Origin: Citrus sinensis
Taxonomy: Eukaryota > Streptophyta > Magnoliopsida > Sapindales > Rutaceae
Assembly: GCF_022201045.2 (NCBI RefSeq)
Contig: NC_068557.1
Location: 6,200,001 to 6,264,000 of the forward strand
Length of the DNA stretch: 64,000 nucleotides
Direction of reading: 5' to 3'
This document shows, piece by piece, positions 38,501-50,146 of this stretch. The translations under genes were made by a program, and so were the position numbers. The notes below the pieces were generated by a model. The model ran no database searches. It saw only the letters and a program-made list of their open reading frames with translations, and had not been told where the DNA came from. Every line of letters starts with the position of its first letter. The first letter of the stretch is position 1.

Positions 38501-41500
38501 ATAGATTTGTCACCCCTGCACTAGTGTATTTTTTTTTTTTTTTCATTTTCTTTTTGGCAGACACCTCTTCTATAGCTGCATATCCTTCCATCTTCTTTAT
38601 TTATATAATTTTCTTAATTTCTAAGTTTGGGGAAAAAAAAAATACATCGGACCTTTTCTGAGAGCTTTATATTCTATTGTAGATATCAAGGTATGATTAA
38701 GGGCTACAGTGGAGTTTTCCGTTTAGGGGAGGCTACTTCAACTTGGGATGCTGACTCACCGGTATGTACAATCAATTACAGACATTTAACCATGGACATA
38801 TTTTGAAGTTTTATACACTGCATCGTATTTGTCCTTCTACTGTCATTCAATTTTGTGTTAATGGATGAGAAGCATTGAAGAGATGGCTGACTGTTCTTGA
38901 ATGTAACGGAATCAAGATAATTATCTCACCAAAGGTCTACCACCTAATAAATGGGCATCATAAAATCAGAGAGGGTGAAGCATAAATGAAATGAGTACTA
39001 AATTGTGAGTTCGTGACCATAAGATGGATTTCATTTCCTGAAAAATGCCCAATGCGGAACAAATGCTGAAATTGGAGTTTCTGTGGTGTATATTTCAAAT
39101 TCTAATGACTGAATTCTATGTGCATGCTTGGAGAAAGATGTCATGCTAAAACAAGATAATATAAGAATGTTGTCCAGTTATGAAGGTGGTAATTTTCCAT
39201 TGCTTTCTGTGTATAATCATATTCGAGATTTAATCTTCTCAGCATCATCCCATGGGATGAGCTTCTCATATTCAATTTAGAATATTAGACATGCTATTTT
39301 TTAATTTTCATCACACATACAGATGTATACCTTTTTTTATAGGTTATTCAACGTGAGCCTTGGGAGCACATCAAAGATGAGGATATAAGAAAAGCTGCTG
39401 CATCCTTCCGTGGGGAGATATGGCAAGTTCCTCCAATGTTTTCTGCCATCAAAGTAAGAGTCTGTTTCATTTTTCATGATTATTTTATCAAAGAGCTCGT
39501 ATAGCTATAGATTTGAAGATAAATTCTTTGATTAGGATATGTAAACATACATTTTTAGGTATTTTTCCCAAAACTTGAAATTTTGAATCTATCATGGTGC
39601 TAAATGTGTGGTTGAAAGGTAAGTGTAGTATGACAAATATAAATTTGAGTTGAAGAGATGGAAGAATTGTTCTATAAATCTTCTTCTCCAATGGATGATG
39701 TGCATTATTTTGTACTCAGGGATTCGACAATCTCGATGTTCTCCCCCCCCCCCCCCCACAATCCCACCTTTTTACATTTGTCATTTACTTCTAACTTCAT
39801 TATTTCATATGTGTTATTTGTCTAGGGTATACCAAAAACATCTGAAGATTAATAATATTAGTATGCGTAACTTATAGAGATGGAAAGAAATATTCCAGCT
39901 TGACAACAATGTCAAACAGTAGGCCATGAGGGTCCTTCCAGCTTAAATTTCCATGCACACTTTATCTTGTTGTCTAGTCCTTGCCTTAATTGTAATAAGA
40001 TTTGAGTTCCTATTTCTCTTTTAGTGCTGGATACTATGAAATTCATCAATTTGTTTGACGACTTCATCTTAAGATGGCGCTTTCAAACAGCTTCTGTTAA
40101 CTGCTAATGAATTTCCCTGAACTGTGATAGGTTGGAGGTGAAAAGATGTATGACAAAGCAAGAAGAGGAGAGAGCATCGAGCTTTCACCTAGACAAATTT
40201 CAATTTTCCAGTTTGACATTGAGCGTAGCTTAGAAGACAGGTTTTTCTTTTTCGTTTTCCCTCTGCCCCTAAAATTATTGGATGTAATACACCTAAGCAC
40301 ATGAACTTTTGCTCACATACTCCATCTGTTTTATCATTATGGATTTTGTTTAGTTTCTTTGTACAAGGTGTATGTGACACATAAAAATGTAATATGATTA
40401 TCTGTCTCCCAGTAGTGCATCTGTTTGACTGTAAATTAACTAAGACACTGTACGTTTTGTGTGCTGCACCTCAAAGTGTGGAAATGCTTCCTAGTATTGA
40501 TCTTGGACATCTTCTGTGACCGGAAAATGGAAAAAGCGGCACTCATTTGAGTTTACCCAACTTCATGATAAATTTAGAACAAGTTATTTAGTCTAAATAA
40601 CTTGAAAACTTGAAGTAACTTCTTGGCATTTTTCTCCTTTTTTTTTGTTGTTGTTGTGGGGGGGGGGGGGGGGTGTTATGGAAAAGCTGATCTTCTTGTG
40701 CTTTAAGAAAGAAAGTTAATGGTAGGCATAAGCATTGTACAATGATGAAAGCTGTATTTCTTTTTATATGATGTCAGGGAGATATTGGTTTCACTTGTTA
40801 CTAAGTTTCTGCTGTGTTTGCAGACAAAACTTAATTTTCAGGGTGACTTGCTCTAAAGGAACGTATATTCGGTCACTATGTGCAGATTTTGGAAAGGCTC
40901 TTGGGAGGTAATCACTATTGATAAACTCATTGATCCTTTGTGCCTTTCTTGTGCCTCGGAATAGTGCTGATCGTCCTTATTTTATCCTTTGACCAGTAGT
41001 TTTTGGGTTCTGGAATTGTTGATGAGTTGCTGCCTTTTTTCAGAAAGATTTTAGTCGAAGCTATGAGAATATGTGTAGAGTAAAAACTTGATTGCAACAA
41101 ATAAAACAGTAACCTGCACCTGAAATTTGTATTCCTAGCTAATGCATAAATTATTTGAATTTGTAATGGAGGTGTTCGTTTCTCCCTCTTCCGACTGAAC
41201 CTGAATTTTTTTTATGTAACAAGGAAAGGGAGAATATAAAAGAAAAATCTTATGAACATTTAAAATAATCAGAAACATACCAGCATGAAACTACTGTCAG
41301 TTTGCTTATGCATTGTTTTCATTGGAATATTCTAACTTCCTCTTTTGAATTACAGTTGTGCTCATTTAACTGCTCTTCGAAGAGATTCAATTGGTAAGGG
41401 CCCTTCTTCTTCATTCTGGAATGTTTAAAGCAAAATTTTCTTTATTTATTTCTGCCCTTTCTGCTATGTTGGCTTAAAAAACCTGTAAATAGTAGATAGC

Positions 41501-41711
41501 CCCTCTTGGCAACCCTAGGAGAACACCCACAGGGTAAAAAGGCAATTAATTTTAAGTGTTCGCTTATCCCCTCTCCTGCCTTTCAGGGTAAAAAGGCAAA
41601 TAATTTTAAGCTTTCACTTATTCCTTCTCCTGCCTTTCAGGGCAATATTCAGCGGATGATGCATGGGAGTTCAAAGAGCTGGAAGAGGCAATTACTAAAA
41701 ACTACTTCTAA
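35598..41711 (+). CDS. TruB-family tRNA pseudouridine synthase, organelle-targeted
   Basis: Nine exons join in phase to 528 residues: 35598-36552, 37639-37694, 37794-37876, 38683-38761, 39343-39453, 40131-40240, 40824-40907, 41356-41393, 41641-41711. The first 45 or so residues are Ser/Arg/Leu-rich without acids, as in a mitochondrial or plastid transit peptide. A charged extension follows to about residue 310. The TruB domain starts at MVLVNKPKGWTSF and carries VGHAGTLDPMATGLL, with the catalytic Asp at about 345; later motifs are VPPMFSAIKVGG, KGTYIRSLCADFG and AHLTALRRDSIG. TruB enzymes make pseudouridine 55 in tRNA. No separate PUA domain is seen. The last exon and its acceptor are each part of tandem duplications. 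Confidence 0.93.
41533..41640 (+). repeat. 54-bp tandem duplication carrying the last 3' splice site of the TruB gene
   Basis: Units 41533-41586 and 41587-41640 both start GGTAAAAAGGCAA and both end in CTCCTGCCTTTCAG. The intron therefore ends with two equivalent polypyrimidine-AG acceptors 54 nt apart, plus a weaker 'cccacag' just before unit 1. Only the last acceptor (exon from 41641) keeps the reading frame open; either upstream one would place TAA directly after the junction codon. Confidence 0.85.
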
Positions 41712-42236
41712 TTTATGCTCCTTACAAAGGTAGTTTAGGTTATATTCACTTTGTCAGGAAAACGAGTTGCAGCAGTTTCTTGTATAAGAAATCTACAATA
41801 TTCATTCTTTAGTAAACTGTTTTAAGAAATTTATGTGTATAGAGAAAAATTTAAGCTCATTCTTGGGTCTTATCCTTGAAATGGTAATTCCACAAATAAT
41901 ATACTTGGAATTTACTAGAAATTGAACTCATATCTCATGTGCAAAACTAAACATCAAAGAGCTGGAAGAGGCAATTACTAAAAACTGCTTCTAATTTATG
42001 CTCCTTACAAAGGTAGTTTCGGTTATATTCACTTTGTCAGGAAAACGAGTTGCAGCAGTTTCTTGTATAAGAAATCTACAATATTCATTCTTTAGTAAAC
42101 TGTTTTAAGAAATTTATGTGTATAGAGAAAAATTTAAGCTCATTCTTGGGTCTTATCCTTGAAACGGTAATTCCACAAATAATATACTTGGAATTTACTA
42201 GAAATTGAACTCATATCTCATGTGCAAAACTAAACA
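41671..42236 (+). repeat. 283-bp tandem duplication of the TruB terminal exon end and 3' UTR
   Basis: Copy 1 (41671-41953) contains the last 13 codons, the stop and the 3' UTR. Copy 2 (41954-42236) repeats it almost exactly; visible differences include tactt/tgctt in the coding part, ttaggtt/ttcggtt and aatgg/aacgg. Copy 2 has no acceptor of its own and is probably extra 3' UTR or spacer. The near identity points to a recent event. Confidence 0.88.
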
Positions 42237-42428
42237 TCATTGATTTTGGGTGCAAGAACTATTTGCTACAAAATCCCTTTTTTTTTTTACTAAAAATATA
42301 AAAAGTTCAATTCTTAACTAGTAAACAAAATAAAAAGCTAAGACTAATGAGTATAATATTATGGGGAGGATGAATAAATTAAATAAAGTCGGATGTGAAA
42401 CTGCAAAGTAGGAATTTGGAGACTTTGA

Positions 42429-44765
42429 TCAGTCCATAACTTTGCTTTGGTTTTCATCCTTTTTGAGAGTGGTTGAATCAACCCCCAACGCCTCGAGGTA
42501 TGCTTTCTCTGCACTTGTCATTCGATCTTTAAACATTTCCCATTCGTTTTTACATCTCTCCCTCACCTGCAGAGGTATCACAACTTTCATATTCACATTC
42601 ACAGTTCAATTCTTTTCTCATATTTTCAAGTGTCAATGCGAATTCAATAACATATATTCACTACATACCGCTTCCCATGGCGCCCTCCCATCATGAGGCT
42701 GGCCCTGCATGTGAAAAAGATGAAACCATCATCGACTAAAACGTCTTTACAAAGATTTGTTAAAAGACAAAAGAATATCTCATACTCTAATTCGAATGTT
42801 TGCACTAGATAAGGAACTGGTTACCTGGTTCCCAAGCGAGGGAACGCCTTGGTGAACAATCCATTGAGCATCTACAACTCCTATTTTCTCATGAGCAGGC
42901 TGTTGTTTCAGACCAAATTACATATTATAATCAGAAACAGGAGGAATTAATAAGTTGATTAAGACACAAGAAAGAATTTAAACTCACCTCAACACATTTT
43001 CTTAGAGCAAAATCTAGACCCCATCCATGAACCAAGTCATTCTGCATAAATGTTTCCAATTAGTGGTAGATCACAGATCATGATTACAACACAGATTATG
43101 TACTGATACACACCTGAATCATATACCAAACGCAACGCCATGCTTCCCTAGAAAACACAGTGGCCATAATCTCAACAAACCTGCAGGGAACAACGAAGAA
43201 GACAACGAATCATAAATCGTGTAGATAATTAGATACCATAAATTATTAGACATGACAACAAGTTCACTTACGCAGCACAAGGAGGCTCATGTGTTTCAGC
43301 ACACCATCCCTCCCTCTCTTCAGTCTGTCTGCAGGTAAATAATTAAAAATAAGTATGTTGAAGCAGCGAGTGAGTAAAATTAATTAAGGGTTTTTCCGTT
43401 CTTCCTTACGTGTGAACTTCAGTGTCGTTTCTTCTCTTTGTCATCTGCCATGTTAACCATCCATTTGGTTCTAAACCAGGCTGCGATATCTCTAAACCAT
43501 GTTTCCTCACCAATTTAATATATCTGTGATGAAAAAGAGAATGAACTGAGTTAATTGAAATAATTGCTTGAGCCTCAAGCTAACTCAACTCACTCAAAGC
43601 AGGATGCTGAATTTTGCAACGCTACTTACTCCTCTCCATTGAAATTCTCCACCCCAAGATCCTCATCCCAGATGAAAATATAGTCGTATGATGCCACAAT
43701 GTCAGGATGCAGAAACCGTTTAGCGTACCACCTTGGTTACATTTTACAAACAAGCTCATTGTGAATATTACAGCTTTTACATATAGATAATTTACAGAGG
43801 GAATAAGCTTCCGAATACAATTACCATTTAGTTTGCTTGCGGGCACTGACATGGATAGCTCGCTTTGACCACTCAAACTCTTCCCAATCACTTGTCCGGC
43901 CATCGTAATGAAACAACATAATGGTGAAGTTCTCTGAAAACTGTACATGTTGAAATAGTATGTAGGAAAAAAAATATATATTTAAATTAATACAGCAACA
44001 ATCAAATTCAAGAGTCATCAGACACAGACAGAGTGAGGTATGTAAGTGACCTTTTTAACTGCTGCATCTATATTATGTTTCAGGTCAAAACCAACAGTAA
44101 AAGTTACAAGATACTTTGGTCTGATGGGTAAGTCCTGCAAATGCAGAACAAACCTCCATTATAAAAAATATATAATGGAAGTTGGTAAAATTACTCAATG
44201 AAGATGATGATGATGATGATCGAGCTTACCTTATCAGGGGAACCCCATAAACGGCGAGGATACAAATCTGACTGGGATTCAATGATACCAGGGGCAAGTC
44301 TTTCAGCGCCTCGAGGATTTGTTGGAATCCAAATCTGCATTTTGCATTGCATTATAATGAAATTGATACCCAATTTTCTCAAACGAAGAACAAATAACCA
44401 CATAAGATCGATACACACAAGTATACCTTCGTATTGTTCTGAGAATAAAAGCCTCGGTTAGTCTGCAACGTAGACCAAGCATTCAACAGAGCTTGTGTTG
44501 AAATGCCAGTGTACTTGTCCTCCACATAATTGAGATCAGAGGTAGGAAAAAGGCTAGATGGAAGATTCATCTAACAAAAATTTGAACACAGTATATTGAC
44601 AAGCTTATTTTGCTACCCCATAAGTCTAAAAATGTAACTTATTCATGATAAACTAAGCTAATAGAGCTAGTTAGGGGGCACCTTCGAAATTGAGATTGCG
44701 GGGAAGCAAATGCCTAGAAAGAACCCAACGGCAACTCCAACGAAAGTTGTTATCATAAGCTTCAT
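42429..44765 (-). CDS. DUF707 family protein, predicted type II membrane protein
   Basis: Thirteen exons (minus strand, high to low) join in phase to 391 residues: 44765-44682, 44570-44427, 44334-44230, 44134-44051, 43940-43825, 43731-43630, 43523-43410, 43328-43272, 43180-43114, 43041-42988, 42899-42825, 42704-42669, 42566-42429. Residues 5-24 form a signal anchor (ITTFVGVAVGFFLGICFPAI). The lumenal part has the DUF707 landmarks: PKYLVTFTVGFD, MLFHYDGR, the acidic DYIFIWDEDLGVENF, HGWGLDFALRKC and GVVDAQWIVHQGVPSLG. The family is plant-wide and has no proven reaction; the old label 'lysine-ketoglutarate reductase trans-splicing related' is not supported by these motifs. The acidic pattern resembles glycosyltransferases, which is speculation. 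Upstream frames near 44800-44990 are leader sequence. Confidence 0.92.
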
Positions 44766-47660
44766 TGTCTCTGCAGGTTTTATGGTTGCACTGCACTTTA
44801 AGATGACAATGTGCCGCCACTCTTAATTTGCATTAGTAAAAAGATAAAACAAATAAAATAAGAGATTAACTTTGTCTTCGAAAAGACCATACCTTCGCAA
44901 TGGTGCTGCCATTGTTGATTACGACGACGACGACGATGATGATGATCAAATTCAAATCTACTAACTGTATAATCTGAACTGATGATCACAGAGGTGCAAG
45001 TTGAACTCCAAGAAGAAGTACATAGATATCGAAATGAACAACTTTATTATGGCAACACAATCTGCCCTGAAATGTCATTAATTCATCGTATCTATAAGAA
45101 TATTAAAAAGGCACAAACAGGGTATATATAGCAATTACAACAGGATCCACATAAAAATCTATCACCAATAAAATTATAACATTTCCATATAACATTTCTT
45201 CATCATCAAGGCAAGAACAATATCATATAACATTTCCATTAAGCGCAATATTATCAACTCAATCAAATAAAAAAAAAAACAAAAAATGAATCATGAATCT
45301 GAATAGAAACACAATGCTTATTCCATGCAAATGATGAGAACAAACAATGTTTCACATCAAACGCGACGTACCCTTTTTTTCGGCACAAAAGAGGAAACAA
45401 TCCCGACTAAATAATTAACGAGATCACGTACGTAAATAAATAAAAATAATAATAAATAATTTATTTGGACAAGAAGATGGCGTTTTAGCTTCTCATATGT
45501 TTATGTTTCAGCTTCGGCTTCTCCGAGGAATCTGTTTTCTAACTGAAACTAAAGAACAGAAGAAGAAGTGATCGAATGAAACTGATTTCTTTTTCTTGTA
45601 TTTTTCCATTTTTTTGGTCGTAAAATTTAGAAAGTAAATGAAAACGCCAAAATTAATAAAAAAAATATAAAAAAATGAATGCAACGGTTTCCATGTAAAA
45701 CTCTTTACCTTAATAGTTGGAACGGATCGCTATGACGTCATCAATATGTGTGCCACGTAATGTTTTTCAATTAATTTTGTTGATTTAATCATTGTTATTG
45801 CTATTATTATTATTTGAACTTTTTTGGTTCAACAAGTCTGCACGTTATGTCTTCTCAGAACCATTAAAAAATAAAAAAAATAAAAAAAAAAGGTCTGCAC
45901 GTTAAGTATTTGGAAGCTTGCCGAAGAAAACTGCATGCAGAAGAACACTACGTGCAGCGTGTTCGCGAAAACTTACAGTGTCCTATATATACATAATTTA
46001 TTTATATTATTATTCTTTTTAATTAAGGTTTTTATTAATTTTGCAGATATTTATTTCCTATTAAGAGTATATAAAATCAAATTATATTATATATATATAT
46101 AGAAAGGACAACTAATATGATTTTCTTGTTTAGTTATTGTATTTAATTGGAAAGATAATTAAAACTATATTATGCATTTACGAAGCAACTTTAGTCAACC
46201 AATTTTAAATGGGTCAGTTTTCTACGCAATTACGAATTTCAAACTCATCATGAGGTAACTCAAACGTTATTCAATCAATCAAGTAAATATATGAAGCAAA
46301 AGCAAGATGATGAATATAATCAATTGTAATAATCTCGATTAAATTCTCAAATATATAGATACTGCGTCTTCGGAAGTGTGTTTTGAACACAACACAATTC
46401 TAATTTATATTATTTTTTTATGATTTAATATAAGATTATTGCTGCAAATTGATTATTCTTAGAGCTAGCATATATATATATATATATATAGTAAGATGTG
46501 GGTAAAGTTAAACTCGAGTGGCTAGTCAAATAAAAAAATTAAAAATCAGTTGGTCATATTATTATTTATATTTTTTTTTCTGAATGAATGAAGATTATTA
46601 AAGTTAAAATTGTATAAAAGTACGAAAAACGTATAAATGATTGATAGGTGATTAGTTTAGCCGAATTAATATTTTTAAAACTTTTTGAATGAAACTTTAA
46701 TTTAGGTTAAGGTTATTGATATAGCTTATTATTTGGCACAAAGTGCGGCCACCTCAATGGAACTCATATAACCCAGGTGGGTACATGCCATGTATGAAAC
46801 TAAATATTTGATCCAAAACTTCCACCAAAGTTTAATTTTGCATAATAATATTGATAAACCTCTTTACAATTCAACCTGTCTTCCAGCTTTTAGTTGCAAA
46901 GGCGAGTGAGCGAGCATATAAAATTTGATTAAGAGACCGTCTTAAGCGAAAAAAGAAAAGAAAAAAAAAAACACATTTATATACTGAAAAAATAAATATT
47001 TAGAGGGTGAAGCCATTTGCACTTGGAATACTTTAATTTGCACTTGGAATACTTTTTAACTCTGCAAACATATTTAATAAAATTTAAGAATTATTTACGA
47101 TTTCTTCTAGTCTAGGCAGACAATTAGTTGAATAACATTGGGTAAATATTTATTTAGTCTTTTTTATTTTGGATTGAATGTTGGTAAAGACTATATAATT
47201 TAAAAAATATTTTAAGACACTCATACTATTAAAAATGTTACAATCAGTAAATCAGAATGAAGAAGATCAACGAATTGGTAATTTAAATGATGTTTTTTAG
47301 ATTTTTTTATTTTATTATTATTATTATTTTAAGAAATGTTGTATGAGAATGAGGTTTCTAATCCAATAGACATCAACTCTCGGAGACTCGGACCCCTATT
47401 ATTTACTTAAACACGACACATGGCTGACTGCAGGCATTAAAGTATATTTCCATCCAAGGACATCTTTTAAGTTTAAAACCTGAAAAAAAAAAACGAAAAA
47501 AACAATAGTTAATAAACATAAAAACCGAGCCAGCATTGTATACCTTCAATGCAAAATTCTATGCAATCCTAGTTAATTGATCATCACTGATTAATCAAAT
47601 GTACAGAATAATTTGTATGATGAAACATTTATAATTAATATCTTTCTTGTTTTTGTCAAG
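44766..47660. other. DUF707 leader/promoter and AT-rich spacer
   Basis: The DUF707 5' UTR, possibly with a leader intron, should lie between 44766 and about 45560. Beyond it the spacer has no coding frame. A TA run at about 46472-46490 and a 22-bp tandem repeat ('tttgcacttggaatacttt') at about 47018-47060 are the only structured parts noticed. Confidence 0.5.
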
Positions 47661-48513
47661 GTTTTTGTTGGGGGACTTAACATAAGATTTCTAGGTATCC
47701 AACTCAAAAGATTAGCCTTTTAGGTGGAGTGACCTACCACCTTATAAACCTAAGCATCTCCCCTTTACTAGCCAATGTGGGACACAACTCAACAATCCCC
47801 CCCTCGGACGAAACCACCGCCGGACTCTGGTTCTTTCGTCCGACACACCTGAGTTGTTCCACCACCACATTCCGGCTACTAGGGTCTAGCTCTGATACTA
47901 CTTGTTGGGGGAACTTAACATAAGATTTTTAGGTATCCAACCCAAAAGACTAGCCTTTTAAGTGGAGTGACCTACCACCTTATAAACCCAAGCATCTCCC
48001 CTTTACTAGCTAATGTGGGACACAACTCAACAATCCCCCCCTCGGACGAAACCACCGCCGGACTCCGGTTCTTTTGTCCGACACACCTGGGTTGTTCCAC
48101 CACCACATTTCGGCTACTAAGGTCTAGCTCTGATACTACTTGTTGGGGGGACTTAACATAAAATTTCTAGGTATCCAACCCAAAAGACTAGCCTTTTAAG
48201 TGGAGTGACCTACCACCTTATAAACCCAAGCATCTCCCCTTTACTAGCTAATGTGGGACACAACTCAACAATCCCCCCCTCGGACGAAACCACCGCCGGA
48301 CTCCGGTTCTTTTGTCCGACACACCTGAGTTGTTCCACCACCACATTCCGGCTACTAAGGTCTAGCTCTGATACTGCTTGTTGGGGGGACTTAACATAAG
48401 ATTTCTAGGTATCCAACCCAAAAGACTAGCCTTTTAAATGGAGTGACCTACCGCCTTATAAACCCAAGCATCTCCCCTTTACTAGCCAATGTGGGACACA
48501 ACTCAACAGTTTT
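47661..48513 (-). mobile_element. tandem TRIM retrotransposon array: four LTRs, three internal domains, one target duplication
   Basis: The 843-bp block 47666-48508 is flanked on both sides by GTTTT (47661-47665 and 48509-48513). Read on the minus strand, LTRs of about 130 bp run TGTTGAGTTGTGTCCCACAT to CCAACA at 48508-48379, 48270-48141, 48032-47903 and 47794-47666. After each of the first three comes a 108-bp internal part: TAGTATCAGAGC (CAGTATCAGAGC in one), close to the tRNA-iMet primer-binding site TGGTATCAGAGC, a non-coding stretch, and the polypurine tract GAGGGGGGGAT just before the next LTR. Each LTR holds a TATA-like TTTATAAGG. There is no gag or pol, so this is a terminal-repeat retrotransposon in miniature, dependent on other elements. 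Confidence 0.88.
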
Positions 48514-48595
48514 AATTGGAAAATCATATTTAACACACACACCATCAACTTTTATCGCTATATATATATTGCAATAAATATAATTTTTAAGTCAA

Positions 48596-49062
48596 TCCAG
48601 AGATCATTTCGATTCCATTAGTAATGAGGATTCGGAATATCACACATTGATCAATCAAAGAGAGATTCAACAACTAAAAGAAAGATCGATTCTTTGGGAT
48701 CCTTCTTTTCTTCAAGCGGAACGAAGAGAGATAGAATCAGACCGATTCCCTAAATGTCTTTCTGGATATTCCTCAATGTCCCGGCTATTCACGGAACGTG
48801 AAAGGCAGATGAATAAGCATCTGCTTCCGGAAGAAATCGAAGAATTTCTTGGGAATCCTACAAGATCCATTGGTTCTTTTTTCTCTGACAGATGGTCAGA
48901 ACTTTATATGGGTTCGAATCCTACTAAGAGGTCCACTAGAGATCAGAAATTATTAAAGAAAGAAGAGGATGTTTCTTTTGTCCCTTCCAGGCCATCATAA
49001 AATAAAGAAATAGTTAATATATTCAAGATAATTATGTATTTACAAAATACCTTCTCAATTCA
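48596..49062 (+). pseudogene. ycf2: nuclear insertion of chloroplast DNA: ycf2 fragment
   Basis: About 467 bp match an internal part of the plastid gene ycf2: [51 protein letters not shown] and [15 protein letters not shown] are Ycf2 protein segments. The frame is open to 48997, then a TAA replaces what I recall as a glutamate codon after PSRPS; plastid-like sequence continues past it (NKEIVNIFKIITYLQNT) to about 49062. It has no start or end of the gene and sits in AT-rich nuclear DNA about 80 bp from the TRIM array. The few substitutions suggest a fairly recent transfer. Confidence 0.92.
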
Positions 49063-50146
49063 GTACTCAATATTAAGCTAAAATTTTCAAGTTAAATAAC
49101 CTTTTTAATTAAGATAAAATTTCAAAGATAACAAGATAAGTTTTGTGGAAATTATTCCACTGTTGCAACAAAATCACCACAGAAGAAAGCGAAATTTACC
49201 AAAGCATCTGCAGCTGCTTGACTTGACTATTTTGATAAAAATAATTGTTAAATAATTCAAATAGCTCCATACAAATAATACTTGTCCATCATAACACTCA
49301 CTGAATAATACGAAATGGATCCAATTCAACAATTGACAGCATCAACATGATCGGAATAAGCACTAATATCAACAACCAATCCGGCGTGATTTCGCGCCGC
49401 CAGAACAGCCAAAACCACAAACCCCAGTTGAATAACTTAAAATGTAACTAAAAGTCAAGATTTGACCTTACGGTCTGGTAATATTATGTCAGGGAGGCCC
49501 ACGTTTAAAATGCGAGAGTTCGGCCTCCTTACACCAAGCAAGAGAAGCAAGAGGTGTCGGGTGTCACACGTGGCAGCGGAAGCAGCAGTTGGAAAAAGCG
49601 ATCACTGGTCAGTCATCATCCACGTGGCAGAATCAGACACAATCCCAAAAAAAAAAAACCCGCAAATTTTGAAACTTCTAATAAATCCAAACGAGGGATT
49701 AGCGGACAAATAACCAAGTTTAATGATCTTATCAGCCAATCAATATAACTCAAATCCTTTACTTATGCTAAACCCAAAACTGCTAATCATTCCCAAAAGG
49801 TTACCATAAACGGCATCACTTTCACTCGCCTTTAAATCCGATTTTCTTTTTCTTTTCTCTTTCCTTTTTTTATTTTTTTAATTTTGTAAAAATACAGCCT
49901 TTTTTATTATTTATTCTTCGCTCGTTGATTTTTCTCACCTGAAAAACTAAAAATATTATAAAAATGAAAAATAACTTCTAGGAAATTAATCATTTCGATT
50001 CTACTACAGAATGCAAAATATTGTCCGTACGAGATGATCGAACTTGAATTCAAGCTTAAATCGAGCTGAGATTGAAGTGAAAAGAAAGAAAATAATTTTT
50101 TTTTTAAAAAAAAGCTGCTAATTTTTTCGGCGAGGAGAAGACGGAA
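49063..50146. promoter_or_regulatory. spacer and SGF29 promoter with two G-box-like sites
   Basis: No gene is seen. CACGTGGCAG occurs twice, at about 49567 and 49621, about 54 bp apart and roughly 0.55 kb upstream of the SGF29 start. CACGTGGC is the core of plant G-box/ABRE elements bound by bZIP and bHLH factors; their use here is inference. Confidence 0.4.

Noticed and set aside
39743-39757. C run at about 39743-39757 and G run at about 40660-40676 in TruB introns as structured elements.
   Set aside because: Simple homopolymers whose length is likely affected by sequencing error; no G4-like pattern of separate runs.
42034-42240. A second TruB gene copy downstream of the first.
   Set aside because: Only the last 13 codons and the 3' UTR are repeated, with no catalytic region or acceptor.
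47729-48399. Three nearly identical 64-codon frames spaced by 238 bp on the plus strand.
   Set aside because: They are antisense frames across the LTR and internal domain of the TRIM array; their similarity only reflects the repeated DNA.
47661-48513. Regularly spaced repeats that might suggest a CRISPR-like or satellite array.
   Set aside because: The 238-bp unit contains LTR ends, a primer-binding site and a polypurine tract, and has outer target duplications, so it is a retrotransposon array in a plant genome.
48647-49000. A 117-codon frame as a nuclear gene.
   Set aside because: It is an internal ycf2 fragment without an ATG at its start and with a mutated stop; it is a plastid DNA insert.
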